From positions 38,922,716 through 38,986,715 of the forward strand of contig CM064874.1 in the NCBI GenBank assembly GCA_032719365.1: 64,000 nucleotides of DNA. Reading direction: 5' to 3'. The DNA comes from Prinsepia uniflora. Its lineage: Eukaryota; Streptophyta; Magnoliopsida; Rosales; Rosaceae. Of the stretch, positions 35,768-47,990 are shown piece by piece; within the stretch, counting starts at the first letter, position 1; every line of letters starts with the position of its first letter. A model generated the notes under the pieces. The model ran no database searches, was not told where the DNA came from, and saw only the letters and a program-made list of their open reading frames with translations. Made by a program: the position numbers and the translations under genes.

Positions 35768-38660
35768 CAGCAAGCAACTCTCTTATGCCCAGTGCCAGTT
35801 TGCAGGGTGGGGGATACAAGTATACAACCGTTCGATAGAATAAAGGGCTGAGATTTATTTTAAGCCATCAGTTTAAATTTTTTGCTTATTACTTCAATTG
35901 AATCAACGCAAAATTTTATTACTTTACACATATTTTATTAAATTTTATATTAAAATTTAAAAAAAAAAAACTAAATCTAAAATTATATCTTTATTATTAC
36001 AAAATCAAGAAATTTAAATAGTCTCACAAACACTTAATTTTTATTATATCTCTTATAAAGGACAATGCCGATACTAATTGTGTAAAAAGAAAATAAAATT
36101 TACGTTTATTACTTTAAATGCACTTAGGAAATAAAATTTGAAATATTCCAACCAGCTTTTACTATTTGGTCCAGAAACTCATGAGCTTGTGGGAGCTCGC
36201 TTGGCCTATGGGTCGTGGGTTAGCATGTCTCTAAACTTAATGGGTCAGCCTTGGACTTAGGTGTTGAAATCCAACATACCCAATAGGTCCAGCCCGGTAA
36301 GGCCCGACCCAATAAAGTCCAATTCGATCCGTCCATATAAGTCTGATCCATAAGTCTAAATATATAAAACATATTATTAACTAAGTTTGGATTTGAAATT
36401 CGAGAGTGAAAATGAGGTGATTTTACTTGAAAGTAACAGTGAGGTAATTTGAGAATAAAGTTATAATATATATATATATATATATTTACTAACCAATTTG
36501 TCGTATGGCCATTAAACTTATAGGTAGTATAATCTCGAGTATCTTTTTTTTAATATTATATTATTCATATTTATCTTTTTATTTCCGAAGTAACTCAAAA
36601 ATCTCAATTGCACCTTACCCGAGTGGGCTTACTTGGCCCAGCCCGTGAAGTGTTTGAATTTTTATATATATGACTAAACCGAGCTGGTCCGACTCGGTAC
36701 TTTTCAAAATTTGACAAAACCCCGGCCACGTTTGGCCCAAATACAAAAAATGGATTGGGCATGCCCTACCCAGGCCAATGATGAGGTCTTGCCAGCTCTC
36801 ATAACATGACGTGAAATCTCATTTTGCTCCAAAATAAGAAATTGTGTAATTTTGTACCTCGGCATTCAGTTACCTATGCAACACCAATTCTGTTACTCCC
36901 ATCGAATATGGAGAATAATATCACTACACAGTAGTATTATAAATGAGTTTTAATTTTTAAGCCAAGAATTTTAATTTTTAAATCATCATTTAACTAATTA
37001 AGCCTAAATTTTTAAGTATGTTTGCAGGGTGAGAATACCCTTTGAAACATAGTCGAGCCTCACTCTGCATACTAAAAGTTTAAATAGCTTGCCTTGTCTT
37101 CTTGATTAATGGCCGTTCCATTTTAAGCCAACCGTTAATCCCATCCAAAATTCTCTTAAATTCAACTTTCAGCACCATTTAAAATTTATCGGGAAAACTG
37201 AGATTCATCATGGAGCATCGATGTAAATAAAAAAAATAAAAAATAAAAAGTTAGGATTCCTTTAGTAGGCATGACAATTTATCCCCAACTGTCATCTTAG
37301 GACTGTCTGTCGCCTGACTATTTGTCTCCAGATTCTTTCTCCGAATTCGCTGGATTAAATTTTGTGCTAGGTTTGGTGCAGAGAAGACTGGATCAGGACT
37401 ATAATTTTTTAATAATTTATATTATTAGGATAGTTTTTAGATGTATTCTACTTCGAATAAGTTATTAACAATTGTTCAAAGAAAAGATTGAAGAGCGTCG
37501 AAAATGATAATTCTTAGTTTTGAAATAGTATAATTAAATTAAAAAATATATTTAGAAAAGTAAGGCCGTAGTAAAATATAGGATGCTACAAGAAGTGAAA
37601 CATAAATACCTGTATTATTTGGTAGATTTCTTTATTATTCAATACAGCAAAACGTTATGCTATTTATAAGTATATTACATTGTTAGACGGGGCGCAACCT
37701 TGGGTCAACAGAGCTATAGCCCTTCCCACTCAAACTTGTTTCCTTATATATTGATGGCTTAACTCATCCTAATATAGTTTATTTTAGTTTTATTTGTAAA
37801 CATAATTTGTAGTTTAAAAAACAAAAGAAAAAAAAACTACAGTAGCCCAACCCCAATATCAATATGTTTATAACCCATTTTAGTTTTATTATGTAGTCAA
37901 TTTTAGTTTTATTTGCAACCCAATTTGAAGTTAAAAAAAAAAAAGGAAAAAAAAAATTGCAGTAGTCCCTTTCAATTTTATACATGTTGAAGTTAGTAAG
38001 GGGAGCTTCTCCCACGAGCAGACTACAGCCAACAGCAAAAAAACTTCATTTTTTTCTTCTTCTTCAAATCCATCTAACCATTTTATTCTCATTTATTTTC
38101 TTCAAAAAATTTTGGGTGTAGTCATTTTCTTCTTCTTCTTCACTCATACCGTTTTGTTTTCAATACAAATTGGGAAAGTGGATGGGACCAAATTGATACC
38201 GGCATTAGGAATATCGTAGGTTTAGTTTTGGTTTCGGCAATATTACTGAACCGAAAACCTAATTAACACCCTTAAATATGGGTAGTAATGGACATTCAAC
38301 CCATTTATACCCATCTTCAATTATCTATGGGGTGATGGACACTCATGACAAATTAACTTTTTCTTTTTTTGCTTTACAATTTTTTTTTTCATTCGTTTCT
38401 TGCTTTTCAAAATTTCTTCATGTTATTCAAAATTTCTTTTAATTCATCATTTTAATTTGCTTTTTACTTTTTTCACCCTTTCATTTTTTTTTCTTTTCAA
38501 TATTTTTTTGGGATAGAAAATATACTTATTTAAAACACGTTTAGAAGATACATAGTAGAGACATTCAATTTTGATTTGGAATGTATTACCATCTTCCGAA
38601 GCCTTTGATCCTTTTGGTTTAATTTTATAACTCTCTTTTTCAATATTCTTATATATATAT
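35768..38660. other. AT-rich spacer upstream of the carrier gene
   Basis: No gene seen. It holds a TA microsatellite (about 36466-36485), an unassigned zone at 36170-36790 rich in GGGTC/GGCCC words that looks like old element DNA, an imperfect direct repeat (about 37780-37845 and 37885-37975, each TTAGTTTTATTTG followed by an A-rich run and CAGTAG), and T-rich low-complexity DNA at 38340-38520. The proximal part should contain the carrier-gene promoter. Confidence 0.55.
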
Positions 38661-39239
38661 ATAAGGTTTTTTTACTTCAAACGCACCATATTTTTAGACA
38701 AAAGTTCCCTTTTGTACCTCATTCTCATTATTGGTGTTAAGTACATCATATTCTCACCAAGTTGGCGCAAATCAGCTATTTTCGTTAATATAATCAACTA
38801 GGCGTCCAAAACAGGGACAAAATAGGGACATCGAATAGAAGAGGTTGGCGTGGAAATGGTCGACGCTGGTGTAGACGAAGTCAAAGTGGAACTGACGTGG
38901 CATCGAACCAGTCTCTCCCTCGTGAGCTAAATTTGAAATCAGGAAATTGGGGATTTCATTTCGCACGATTGGGGAATTCTAGGGTTAGGAGAAATCGCGA
39001 TTTAGGGATTTTAGAATTTGGGGAAATTGGTAGCCCCGCTCTCAACATTGGAGACGTTTGAGAAGTCTAAAGACTGCTACGAGGATGATTCAGCGAGCTG
39101 AAGGGACTGAGTAGCCCATTTATGGTAATTACTTCTTCATTTTCAGTTAGAAGAATATGCACTTTGTTTACTTGTTTTCGACTGGTTTTTGTATGGACTC
39201 GAATTGTATTCATTGTATGTATGTTTCATGGAATTGTAT

Positions 39240-39680
39240 GTTGTTACTGATTGGAATTGCATGTTGCTAATGATTGTGGAATTTTAGGCACTTGGGACTA
39301 GAATTGGGAATGGAAGTGTACGTTGTAAACTGGGACTGGAATTGTTACTAGAATAGGCACTTGTATGTTGCATTATGTAATTGTATGTTGCAAACTGGAA
39401 TTGTATTATGGAATTGTATTAGAGAATTGGGACTGGAATTGTCACTGGAATATGTAATTGGGATTGGAATTGTAGTGTGGAATTGTATTAGGGAATTGGG
39501 ACATGGGACTGGAATTGTATTATGGAATTGTATGTTGAACTGAAATTGGTTTTGGAATTATATGTTGCATTGGATTTGTATGTTGCACTGGAATTGTATG
39601 TTGCACTGAAATAGGGAGTAGGCACTGGAAGAGTAGGGAATAGAATTTTATGTTGCACTGGAATTGGGAGTAGGCACTAG
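39240..39680 (+). repeat. GGAATTGTATG minisatellite-like tract
   Basis: More than fifteen degenerate units built from GGAATTGTAT, GTTGCACTG and GGGACT fill this tract between the MULE terminal region and its transposase frame. They have no fixed period, which suggests slippage in several rounds. The frame open at 39361-39543 is a by-product of this repeat. Confidence 0.75.
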
Positions 39681-39852
39681 AATAGGGAGACAAGGTGCAC
39701 CAATAGAGAGCATTAGGGTTAGAATACGCACTATATTAGGGTTTAGGGAGAACATGGTGCATATTAAAACCAGTTGTCATATTGAAACCTGCTGCTAGAT
39801 ATGGACTTTGATCTTTTTTACTTAGTTGTTTATTGAGTGATTCTTGAATGTA

Positions 39853-40639
39853 GATGACCTAGACTTATTCATTATGAAGATTCATTATGGTGGGACACTT
39901 TGTATAGAGGAGTCGAGTTGGTCCTACAACGAAGGTGAATTAGTCTAAACCGATTGGTGCAGAGTTGAGTTTATATCCATATTGGAATTTAAGAGCTTAG
40001 GGGCTGAGCTTGGTTACACCCCTAGTACCTTATCTATCTTTTTTGTGGACTTGGATAGTGGTAAATTGATGAAAGTGTACTCGGATGTAGAGTTATTCAA
40101 ACTTTGTGTTAACTATGCAAAGAGAAGGCAATGTGTACCTATTTATTTGAAATTTGGAAGTGATAATGAGATTAAACTACCAAAACATGTGGATTTAGGA
40201 GATGCTCATATTGATGAATTGGTGAAGGGTAGGGGTAAGCCTGTTGCTGCAAGAAGAGGATTGGAACTTCTAGGTTATGTTAGTTGAAGTACAAGTGAGA
40301 GTGAAATAGAGATAGTGATGATGATTCCACCAGTGATCCTGAGTATATTTTTGGTGAATATTATGCACAAACACATGAGGTTACTTTGGAAGAAGATGAT
40401 GACAACCTGTTTGCAACCTATGTAGACCTTGATGCTGCCTTTGATTGTGCACCTTCTAGTGGTGGTGGTGAGAATGAGCAAGCAGGTGATGGTCCAAGCT
40501 CTCCAAGGTTGGATTCATTTGATCCAGAACCAGATGGTGGGGAAGATGAGCCTCCTCAGAAGAAATCAAGGCCAAGGAAAGTTGGAGGTAGCCAGTTCAA
40601 CCCTAAAAATGATGGGAAAAATCCCTAATTGCAGCTTGG
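39853..40639 (+). pseudogene. MULE transposase, N-terminal part
   Basis: The frame from about 39853 encodes DDLDLFIMKIHYGGTL, typical of the N-terminus of plant MULE transposases, has one stop (TAA near 39949) and continues to 40287 with LEFKSLGAELGY and VNYAKRRQCVPIY. After a frame change an acidic segment follows (EYIFGEYYAQTHEV, EEDDDNLFATYVD), then a basic PPQKKSRPRK and FNPKNDGKNP, the usual lead into the MuDR domain. Cassandra interrupts it at 40640. Function when intact: DNA transposase. Confidence 0.72.
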
Positions 40640-40734
40640 TGTTAGGACCCAACCCTCCTCGGGTAGGACCCGACTCATCTAGCACCATATTGTCCGCTTT
40701 GGGCCTCACCCTCACGGTTTTATTTTCGAGAGTT

Positions 40735-40815
40735 CATGGTGCAACTTCCCAGGGGGTCACCCATCATGGAATTGCACCAGCCTCAACTCGCTTAACTTTG
40801 GGGTTCCAATCCCCC
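40735..40815 (-). other. 5S rRNA-like segment in the Cassandra LTR
   Basis: On the minus strand the segment carries AAGTTAAGCGAG (box A of 5S), and GATGGGTGACC followed by CTGGGAAG (box C), in the order and spacing of plant 5S rRNA. The second copy is at about 41135-41215. It is not a functional 5S gene. In Cassandra this segment is known to keep an RNA polymerase III promoter form. Confidence 0.85.
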
Positions 40816-41293
40816 CCAAAGCCACTTGAGCTCCCAAAAGGCCTCGTGCTAGATAGGTGTGTGCCTACACCTTTAAGGCACACCACCATTCCCTTCCCAG
40901 ACCATTCCCCCCTCGCAGGAATGTGGGATCGTTCACCGTTCCCTCCAGGACACGGGCCTTATAATCCACCCCCCCCCCCTTAGGGCCCAACGTCCTCGCT
41001 GGCACACTTCCTGGTCGGGATCTAGCTCTAATACCAAATTTTCAGGACCCAACCCTCCTCGATAAGGACCCGACTCATTTAGAACCATATTGTCCGCTTT
41101 GGGCCTCGCCCTCACAGTTTTGTTTTCGGGAGCTCATGGTGCAACTTCCCAGGGGGTCACCCATCATGGAATTACACCAGCCTCAACTCGCTTAATTTTG
41201 GGGTTCCAATCCCCCCCCAAAGCCGCTTGAGCTCCCAAAAGGCCTAGTGCTAGATAGGTGTGTGCCTATACCTTTAAGGCACACCATCATTCC

Positions 41294-44259
41294 TGTCAGG
41301 ACCCACCCCGGTTTCACCCCGAAACCCGAGGTAAATCCTGCTCCCGTCTGACACCCCGACACAAAAACAGTCAGACGCAGGAGAAAGCACTCAATAAAAA
41401 CCGAAGTCAAAGTTTACAGAGCATAGTACAACAATAAAAACCGATTATATTTACACGCACGCGGAAGAAAATGTAAACACTCCGAGAACTCTCACGAAAT
41501 GTCTATGCCTCAGACGCTGCCTCGACGTCAAGACCCTGCGCTAGCTCCACAACCTGGAGGGCAATTTAAAACAGAAGATGTGAGTGGACCATAATAAACG
41601 AAAAGCTCTAAAACCATTTATCAGAAAACCGGGTTTAACCCTCCGTAAGACAGAAACAGAAACACTGTAAAACAGTTATAGAAATCAGAGCATATGAATC
41701 ATAAAACCATACCAGAAACCATGAACATCCAATCATTATTTTTCCGATCAAACCTGCTGGACCTATCCGAGTCTTTAAACTCCCGAGTATTTAAACTCAA
41801 TCCAGGCCTTAATCATATCCGAGTCTTTAAACTCAAAGGCCTACGGGGGAAAGATCAATATATCCGAGTCTTTAAACTCAATCCGGGCCCGTCCCCCGTC
41901 AATCAGTATCCGGGTCTTTAAACCCAATAACCAGATCCAGCAAATCCAATCCAAAACCATTTGAAAACCATTTATTATTCCACATCCAAACCCGAATCCG
42001 GAATCACCGGTCCGATGCCCTTCTGGCAACCAGAACCATCATTCCGAACCCAAATCCGAAATCCACTTTTCCACTTGGAAACCAACCCTTTTCCCGAAAT
42101 CCGTTTCTAAAACCAAAAACCTTGATTATCAAAATCATGTTCCAAAATCCCTTTATAATCATTGAAAACCACTTATCAGTTGAAATCCCAAACCATAGCA
42201 CCAATTTTAGAAACCAACCATTCCTCGTAAAACGTGCTAAAAACCGATTTCCTCAGAAAACGTGTAATAATGTAAAACTAACCGAAACATATTCGATAAA
42301 CATAGAATTATGATTAAAACCACAAAATTATTATAGAAAACAGTTATGCATGCTCGAGTTTAAGGAAAGGGTCCACTCACAGTACCGAGCCCTCAATCGC
42401 GTCCCGAACGTCCTGCACGTTCCTCGGCTTCCTCGGGAAATCCCGATCCTGTCAACAACCACCAAATTACGTCACTAACACGTCCACGAGTAATCACCTA
42501 AATTCCCTCAAAAATCGCCGGGTTCTAAATGTAACGAACCGGAACCCTAAACCGTCACCCTCGCGGAACCAACCTCAAACGATGTCCGAACAACTCGAAA
42601 CCACTTCTATTAGACTCGTTAGAACACCTAGACCAAAAACCATGTTGACCATTTTCCCCATCGCCGCCGCACGCGCCCCCACGCTCCACCCAAAGTGGCT
42701 GCGCGTGGCCCTCACGCGCCAGCTACAGTGCATCGGCTACCTTGAGCAAACCCGGTTCAGCACAGTCTTCTGCAACTTGAACCGGCGTCAGCGGTTCACC
42801 GCCGTGCCTGCACCATTTTCCTCCCTTTCTTCACCATTCCCATCGTCCAGTCCTAGGCTATCTTTTCTCCAACTCCAATCACCTCGACACAGCCCCGTAC
42901 TTGTCGACTGGAACTCGAAAGAAAACCTGTACCATCCTCTGTCTACTACTCTGGCCACCCAGGTCACCCCCCGTCACGGTGACTACTCCAAACTCTTCCC
43001 TGGACCTCTCTAAGCCTAACCCGACTCACCTTGACCGTCGACTCAACCCCACACGTCACGACTTCCCGTTTGAACATCACGGCAAAACAGAGCACACAGA
43101 TACTCGTGTCGTGCCAACCGCCACCGTGCACTCCCCGCCACGGCAACACACTCAAACGATTCCTAGGACCCCCAGGAGTCTCACCCTAACCTCCAGATCC
43201 CTCGACTCTAGCCCTAGGTCCACGACTTAGCTTCTGAATCCAAACGACAAAACAGAACAAAAAAACGGGGGTAAAGATTTACCTGTCCTCCTGTCGCCGT
43301 CGCGAGCTCAGCCGTGTACCACGGTGTCCAACAAGTCCTCTGCACTCGTCCCAGCCTCCTCTTGACTTGAATTGAGCTACCTCACGGCACAACCACCGTC
43401 TCTGTCTCACCGTCTCTCTCTGTTTTACCAGAGAACTCAGCCTCGCCAACCACCGTGTCTCCGTGCACGATCTCGGTCCCAAACTCGATTATCAACCTCC
43501 TTTCTTCTTCCTTTCACCCTCACAACTCACCAGACTCACCAACCTACACAATTACCTTCTCAATTTCTCTCAATTCCTCCCTCTGTTTCACTCTGGTTGA
43601 AGAACACACACACTTGCACGATTTAAGTCCCAAAATAATTGGACCCGTGCACAAGTGTGTAGAACCAACTACACACTTGCCACATGTCACCAATCTGCCC
43701 ATGCCTTCACCATCTGGCCCAATCTCAGCCATCCATTTTGTCCTCTCTGTGCACAAATCCCCAGATAACCAAAAGACCAAATTACCCTTCTTTTTAACTC
43801 AAATTTACGGTTATGCCACTGACTTCCTAGACCCGTAACTCCCACATCGTAAATCCAATCAATACGTGCCGCCTGTCATCGAACTCAGGACGACAAGAGC
43901 TATCTACCCATCCTAGGTCAACATACCTAAACCCGATTACACAAAAAGTCAACTCTTCCCCCCTAATTTACCCAAATTACGATTATGCCCTCTACCTTCC
44001 GAACATCACAACTTCCTCCTCGGATGTCGGAATCGGGCGTGCCACCTGCCTAGGGATTCGTGACGTCCTAAACTACGTCCTGGTCACCGGTCAATACCCA
44101 ATTGACCACCCGAACAAAAAGTCAACTTTTTGCCCTAACTAGGGGCAAAATCGTCATTCTAGGCTAACGACTTTATCGGGACCAACTAACCATCGATTAA
44201 GCTCACTAATCTCCTCTCAATCACTCTACTAAACCCAACTCTCGGGACGGGTTGTTACA
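41294..44259 (-). mobile_element. Solo LTR X' (minus strand) inside Cassandra
   Basis: On the minus strand it starts TGTAACAACCCGTCCCGAG (44259) and ends GGGTCCTGACA (41294), 2966 bp, flanked by ATTCC on both sides (41289-41293 and 44260-44264). GTGAGTGGAC (41580-41589) and GTCCACTCAC (42371-42380) are an exact inverted pair, with the TTTAAAG hairpin array (41760-41935) between them. The GC-rich block is at about 42660-42735. It is the full-length relative of LTR X at 22561. Confidence 0.93.
41760..41935 (-). repeat. TTTAAAG hairpin array in LTR X'
   Basis: Units GAGTCTTTAAACTC (several) and one GGGTCTTTAAACCC, with CAATCC-type spacers, lie between the two bracket motifs of X'. Confidence 0.72.
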
Positions 44260-44335
44260 ATTCCCTTCCCAGACCATTCCCCCATCGCAGGAATGTGGGA
44301 TCGTTCACCGTTCCCGCCAGGACAGGGGCCTTACA

Positions 44336-45200
44336 TTGGAATGAAGTTCTCAACTACACCAATCTTCAGAGATGCTATAGAACATATTTAGTGAATACGA
44401 AGCGAGAGTTTGTTTTCAAGAAGAACTGCTCAGATAAAATCAGAGTTGTATGTGTCAAAGCTACTTCAGAAGGTTGTACTTTCTTCGTATATGCCTCTAG
44501 GGTAGGGGTGGCATTGGATCGTGTCGTGTAGGGTTCGTGTCGTGTCATGAACTCTATTTTACCCATTTATGTCCAACCCAAACCCGACCCGTTAAAATCG
44601 TGTCAAGAATGTCCAACTCAAATCCGACCTGTTAATGACCCACGTAACCCGCTTAACCCATTTACTAAATAGGTCGTACTCAAAACTCAATTAACCTATG
44701 ACCTTTTTTACCCGTTTAACATATTTAACATGTTTAATTTATTTCAATTACAAGATTTAATATGTATTTAAGTAGGTAAATGGGTAGATATATGAGTTAG
44801 TAATGACACGTTTATTAAATATGTCAATATATAAGTCAATATACGGGTTAACTTATTAACCCGAAATCTACCTATTTATTAAAAGGGTCAGCAGGTTATT
44901 ATACGGATTAACACGTTGACCCGAAACACACCGGTTTATTAAACGGGTCATAATAGGTTGACCGGAAAATGACCCAAAATTTTAATCGTGCAGGTTGACC
45001 CGGATAAATCTCGTACGGGTTTCGAGTCGTGTAAAAAATTGTCACCCTTACTCTAGGGTGAGTCTGAGGGATTACTTTCAAATAAAGAGTTACAAGAAGA
45101 ACATAGTTGTAGGGAGGGAACTACCAATTATCATGCCAATACAAGGTGGATGAAGGAAAAATACCTGAGGCACCTTGCATATAACACCTATGTCTTGAGA
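44336..45200 (+). pseudogene. MULE transposase, MuDR-domain part
   Basis: Directly after the Cassandra end the reading resumes as GMKFSTTPIFRDAIEH, then after a frame change as KREFVFKKNCSDKIRVVC and EGCTFFVYAS, the cysteine-containing MuDR pattern. The hAT MITE interrupts at 44503. After it the text goes on as SLRDYFQIKSYKK and, in another frame, NTRWMKEKYLRHLAYN. The catalytic DDE domain is not present. Confidence 0.72.
44503..45050. mobile_element. hAT-type MITE, 548 bp
   Basis: The left end TAGGGGTGGCA and the right end TGTCACCCTTA are imperfect inverted repeats, and the 8-bp duplication CTCTAGGG sits on both sides (44495-44502 and 45051-45058). An 8-bp duplication and TAGGG-type ends are features of the hAT superfamily. 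The body is full of GACCCGTT/AACGGGTC words and has no coding frame. It interrupts the MULE transposase between YASRV and SLRDY. Confidence 0.9.
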
Positions 45201-45204
45201 AGAA

Positions 45205-45390
45205 CATTGAACAATCCCACACTACTCGGGAAGGGAAAGGTGAAGTGCCTTATATGTGTGGGCACGTATCTATCTAGCATGAGGACTTTTGGTAGCTCAC
45301 TGGTTTTGGATTCTTGGGGAACTCCAAATTTAAGGGAGTAGGGGCTGCTGTAATCTCAGGATGGGTGACCTAATGGGAAATCGCACGTGA
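45205..45390 (+). mobile_element. Second Cassandra LTR fragment, plus strand
   Basis: It matches the reverse complement of the Cassandra LTR from ATCCCACA through GTGGGCACGTATCTATCTAG to the 5S-like GGATGGGTGACC and GGGAAATCGCACGTG. It is more diverged than the copies at 40640 and is cut on the right by the LTR starting at 45391. It directly follows MULE coding sequence. Confidence 0.75.
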
Positions 45391-45592
45391 TGACATGACC
45401 CATCCCAATCCCCCTGGATTATCTTAGGATGTGCCTGCTCCCGTCTGGCACCACGTGCCAAACAAGGGATAAAACTGTAACCTGCTCGGGGTTATCCAGA
45501 GTACGCAAGGATCTGTGGGGTTGCGCATTGACATGTGATGTCACGATCTCTACTACAGCTTGCATCCGCGATCAACCTGAAGGATATCAAAA

Positions 45593-45675
45593 ACAACAAA
45601 AGCTGTGAGTGGATAAAAATAATCAATCAACCTAAAGGGTATTAAAAACAACAAAAGCTGTGAGTGGAAAAAAAA
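45593..45675. repeat. Tandem duplication inside the LTR at 45391
   Basis: Two copies of about 58 bp containing CAACCT...AAGG(A/G)TAT, AACAACAAAAGCTGTGAGTGG and AAAAATAATCA lie next to each other, doubling the left bracket motif. Confidence 0.75.
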
Positions 45676-47260
45676 TAATCAGTTATAAAAACAATTTATT
45701 GAAAGTGAAATTTATACCCTTTACGCAAAAGCATGCATGCATCAGAAAAAAATTATTTCAAATACTTTTCTCAAAAGAAAATCATTTTGTTTTTCAAAAC
45801 AAAACACAATGAAAAATGTTTCTCAATCAAAGCCATTTCCTCACTAGGGACCCTGCCCAAAACCAAATCATACAGGGTCTCAGCCCAAAACAAATCACGT
45901 GGGACCTCAGCCCAAATATCAAACCATATGGGATCTCAGGCCATCATCATCAGCCACGATTCTAATCCCAGCAACGCTTTCCTAAAAGCTCAAGGACTAC
46001 TCTGATCCTGAGCATGTCTCCTTGAACACATCATCAGCTAACAATCTCCAGATCATCGTGATGATATCATCGATCGATCTCATATACCGCACTCCTGAGT
46101 CGAGCCTCCCACGGTTTCTTGACAGCAAGTGCATCGTGACATCTCCATACCTCAGAGACGAGCATTATCTCCAGAGTACTTTCCGGGGAAACATATTCAT
46201 AACCGGACCCTCTCATAATCCGAGTCTTTAAACTCAAAATCATAATCATCATTTTGAAAATAGTGGAAACATTTTCATAACAGTTGTAACTCAAATCAAA
46301 CAATTATTTCTCATAAATCATCTCAACAGGGTCCACGCTCGGAATATAGTTTCAACAAATCCATTTCCATAAAACAATCATTGAAAACGGTGTCTATCAA
46401 TACGTCATAAACTCAGGATTCCTCGAATCCTATCAAAGCCACAATTGGGTCTCATGCCCGAAATATCTTTCATAAATCTCATAACTGGATCACAGCCCGA
46501 TATATTTCACGTTTGATTATACTCTAAGTCAAACCAAAAATCAATTGGGACAAACGCCCGAAAGATATTTTCAAATCCAAAAACTATTTCATTATTCAAA
46601 ATAATTCCCAAATCCCAATAGTCAAAAGGGATTTCCAATTGGGACTTATACCCGAATATCGATTTCACGCATCTCCGTGAAATCCTTCAAAATCATAAAT
46701 CAAATTCTCGATTTCACACCTCTCCGTGAAACCGTCAATCATATAATCACATGCACATAGTATACTTGGGCTAAGCCCAAATATCATATAAATCATAAAT
46801 CTCGAACTACGTGCAATATCGTAGAAAATTTGATATAAAATATATTTAAATCATATGCACTCAAGGCATCTCAAGTCATGTTCATAATACATATAAAACA
46901 GTTATGCATGCATCATATTTCATAAAACAAATTCCACTCACAATCCGTCCAAGCTGCGCGCTCCGAAACCCGTACCGTAAGCTACTCCAGGGCTAATCCA
47001 CAATCTCTGGGACGTCCGGACCTGTCCAAATAACATCCAAAGGTCATTATCAACCTATATAAGTCCATACTATAAACCCTCAAGACTCCCGGAACTGTTA
47101 ACGTGTCCCGAACACGCTTTTCAAGACTAAAAACCTCCAAATGATCTATCAAATGATCTCCGATCGAACTGAAACCACCGCCATTGGATTCAGAATGTTG
47201 AGACCTTACGAATAAGACTGGTTTGATCTCAAAATTCGTGCCCACGTGCCCCATGCGAGG

Positions 47261-47398
47261 GTCAAAGTTTGGTCAACCAAAAAGTCAACGGTCAATACTG
47301 ATGTCAGCAAAGTCAACGCTGACATCATCGGTCAATGGTCAACAGTCAACAGGTTAATGGGTCAAGTCAACGGGTTGGGTCAATGGGTCAAGTCAACA
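47261..47398 (-). promoter_or_regulatory. Cluster of 13 TTGAC (W-box core) motifs in an LTR
   Basis: In 138 bp the plus strand has GTCAA thirteen times, which is TTGAC in the sense of the LTR. TTGAC followed by C or T is the core bound by WRKY factors. The cluster lies in the U3 part of the minus-strand LTR. Regulatory use is inferred from the motif only. Confidence 0.55.
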
Positions 47399-47990
47399 GC
47401 TCGTCGTGCGACATTTTTTGGTGTCGACCGTCGGCGACAGAAAAAACCGCCATTGTTGGCCAAATTTTCAAACCTTCATAGCTCTCTCATTTCTCAACCA
47501 AATCCTACGTTCTTTATATGGAAATCTTGCTACTCGAGCCAAGGAATCCAAATCTGAACAGAAAATTTCAAGAAAATACCTAGTTTTGAAGATATGGCCT
47601 CCCAAAGTTTCGACCAAACTTTGAATTGATGTTCCAGCCACTTTCGTCGTCCAAAACCTTTCATTCTTACACCAACAAGCTTGTATGAGCTCCAAAAACA
47701 TAACCATGGGCTTTGAATCGATCCAAAACTTCAAAAACAAAAACCCAAATCCAAGACCCACGGGTTACCTTTGTTTTTCGTGTTTTCTGATCACCCTCGC
47801 GGCAGCTCTGCCGTCCCTTGTTGTCTCTCAGTCTCTCTCTCATCCTCTCTGTCTCTCTATGGTCTCAAGGAAGGATGAAGATGACGGTTGTGGGGGTGGG
47901 TACGATTTGGGTGTGAAAAATGAAGAAGATGAATGAAAATGAAGATGATGACGTTTACATGTATATGACGATTGCACTCTTGTATAAATT

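Larger units (their letters stand above)
40640..44335 (-). mobile_element. Cassandra TRIM retrotransposon with 5S rRNA-like LTRs
   Basis: Two LTRs of about 325 bp in minus orientation: 40640-40963 (3' LTR) and 41040-41293 plus 44265-44335 (5' LTR, split by LTR X'). Between them are only 76 bp with, on the minus strand, the primer binding site TGGTATTAGAGC (about 41036-41025) and a polypurine tract ending in GGGGGGGGGGTGGAT. This two-signal interior is the TRIM hallmark. LTR starts TGTAAGGCCC and ends in CCTAACA. TTGG is present at both outer edges (40636-40639, 44336-44339) and the MULE reading frame continues across it, so it marks the target duplication. Confidence 0.88.
38661..45200 (+). 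mobile_element. Mutator-like element (MULE) remnant with several insertions
   Basis: The left end is about 38661, where a stretch reading ACTTCAAACGCACCAT begins. A related copy in the same orientation is at 62755-62995, so it is likely a terminal region. A repeat-rich leader (39240-39680) is followed by a decayed transposase gene from about 39853. The right end is not present: the gene runs into a Cassandra fragment at about 45205. A Cassandra TRIM and a hAT MITE split the gene. No target duplication could be tested. Confidence 0.65.
45391..47990 (-). mobile_element. Gypsy-type LTR (minus strand), U3 end missing
   Basis: The plus strand starts TGACATGACCCATCCC, the reverse complement of an LTR end, then has GTGAGTGGA (twice, near 45605 and 45660, from a short duplication), hairpin-rich DNA, TGCATGCAT near 46905 and CCACTCACA near 46934. 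A GTCAA cluster lies at 47261-47398. The expected LTR start (TTACA on this strand) is not found and similarity fades near 47990, so the end is approximate. Confidence 0.7.

Noticed and set aside
35768..38660. Second gene upstream of the carrier
   Set aside because: Only short AT-rich frames (for example 37779-38015 minus, rich in Phe/Lys from A/T runs) without motifs.
40640..40963. Functional 5S rRNA gene
   Set aside because: Only the internal promoter-like half is kept, inside a Cassandra LTR; the 5' and 3' parts of 5S rRNA are absent.
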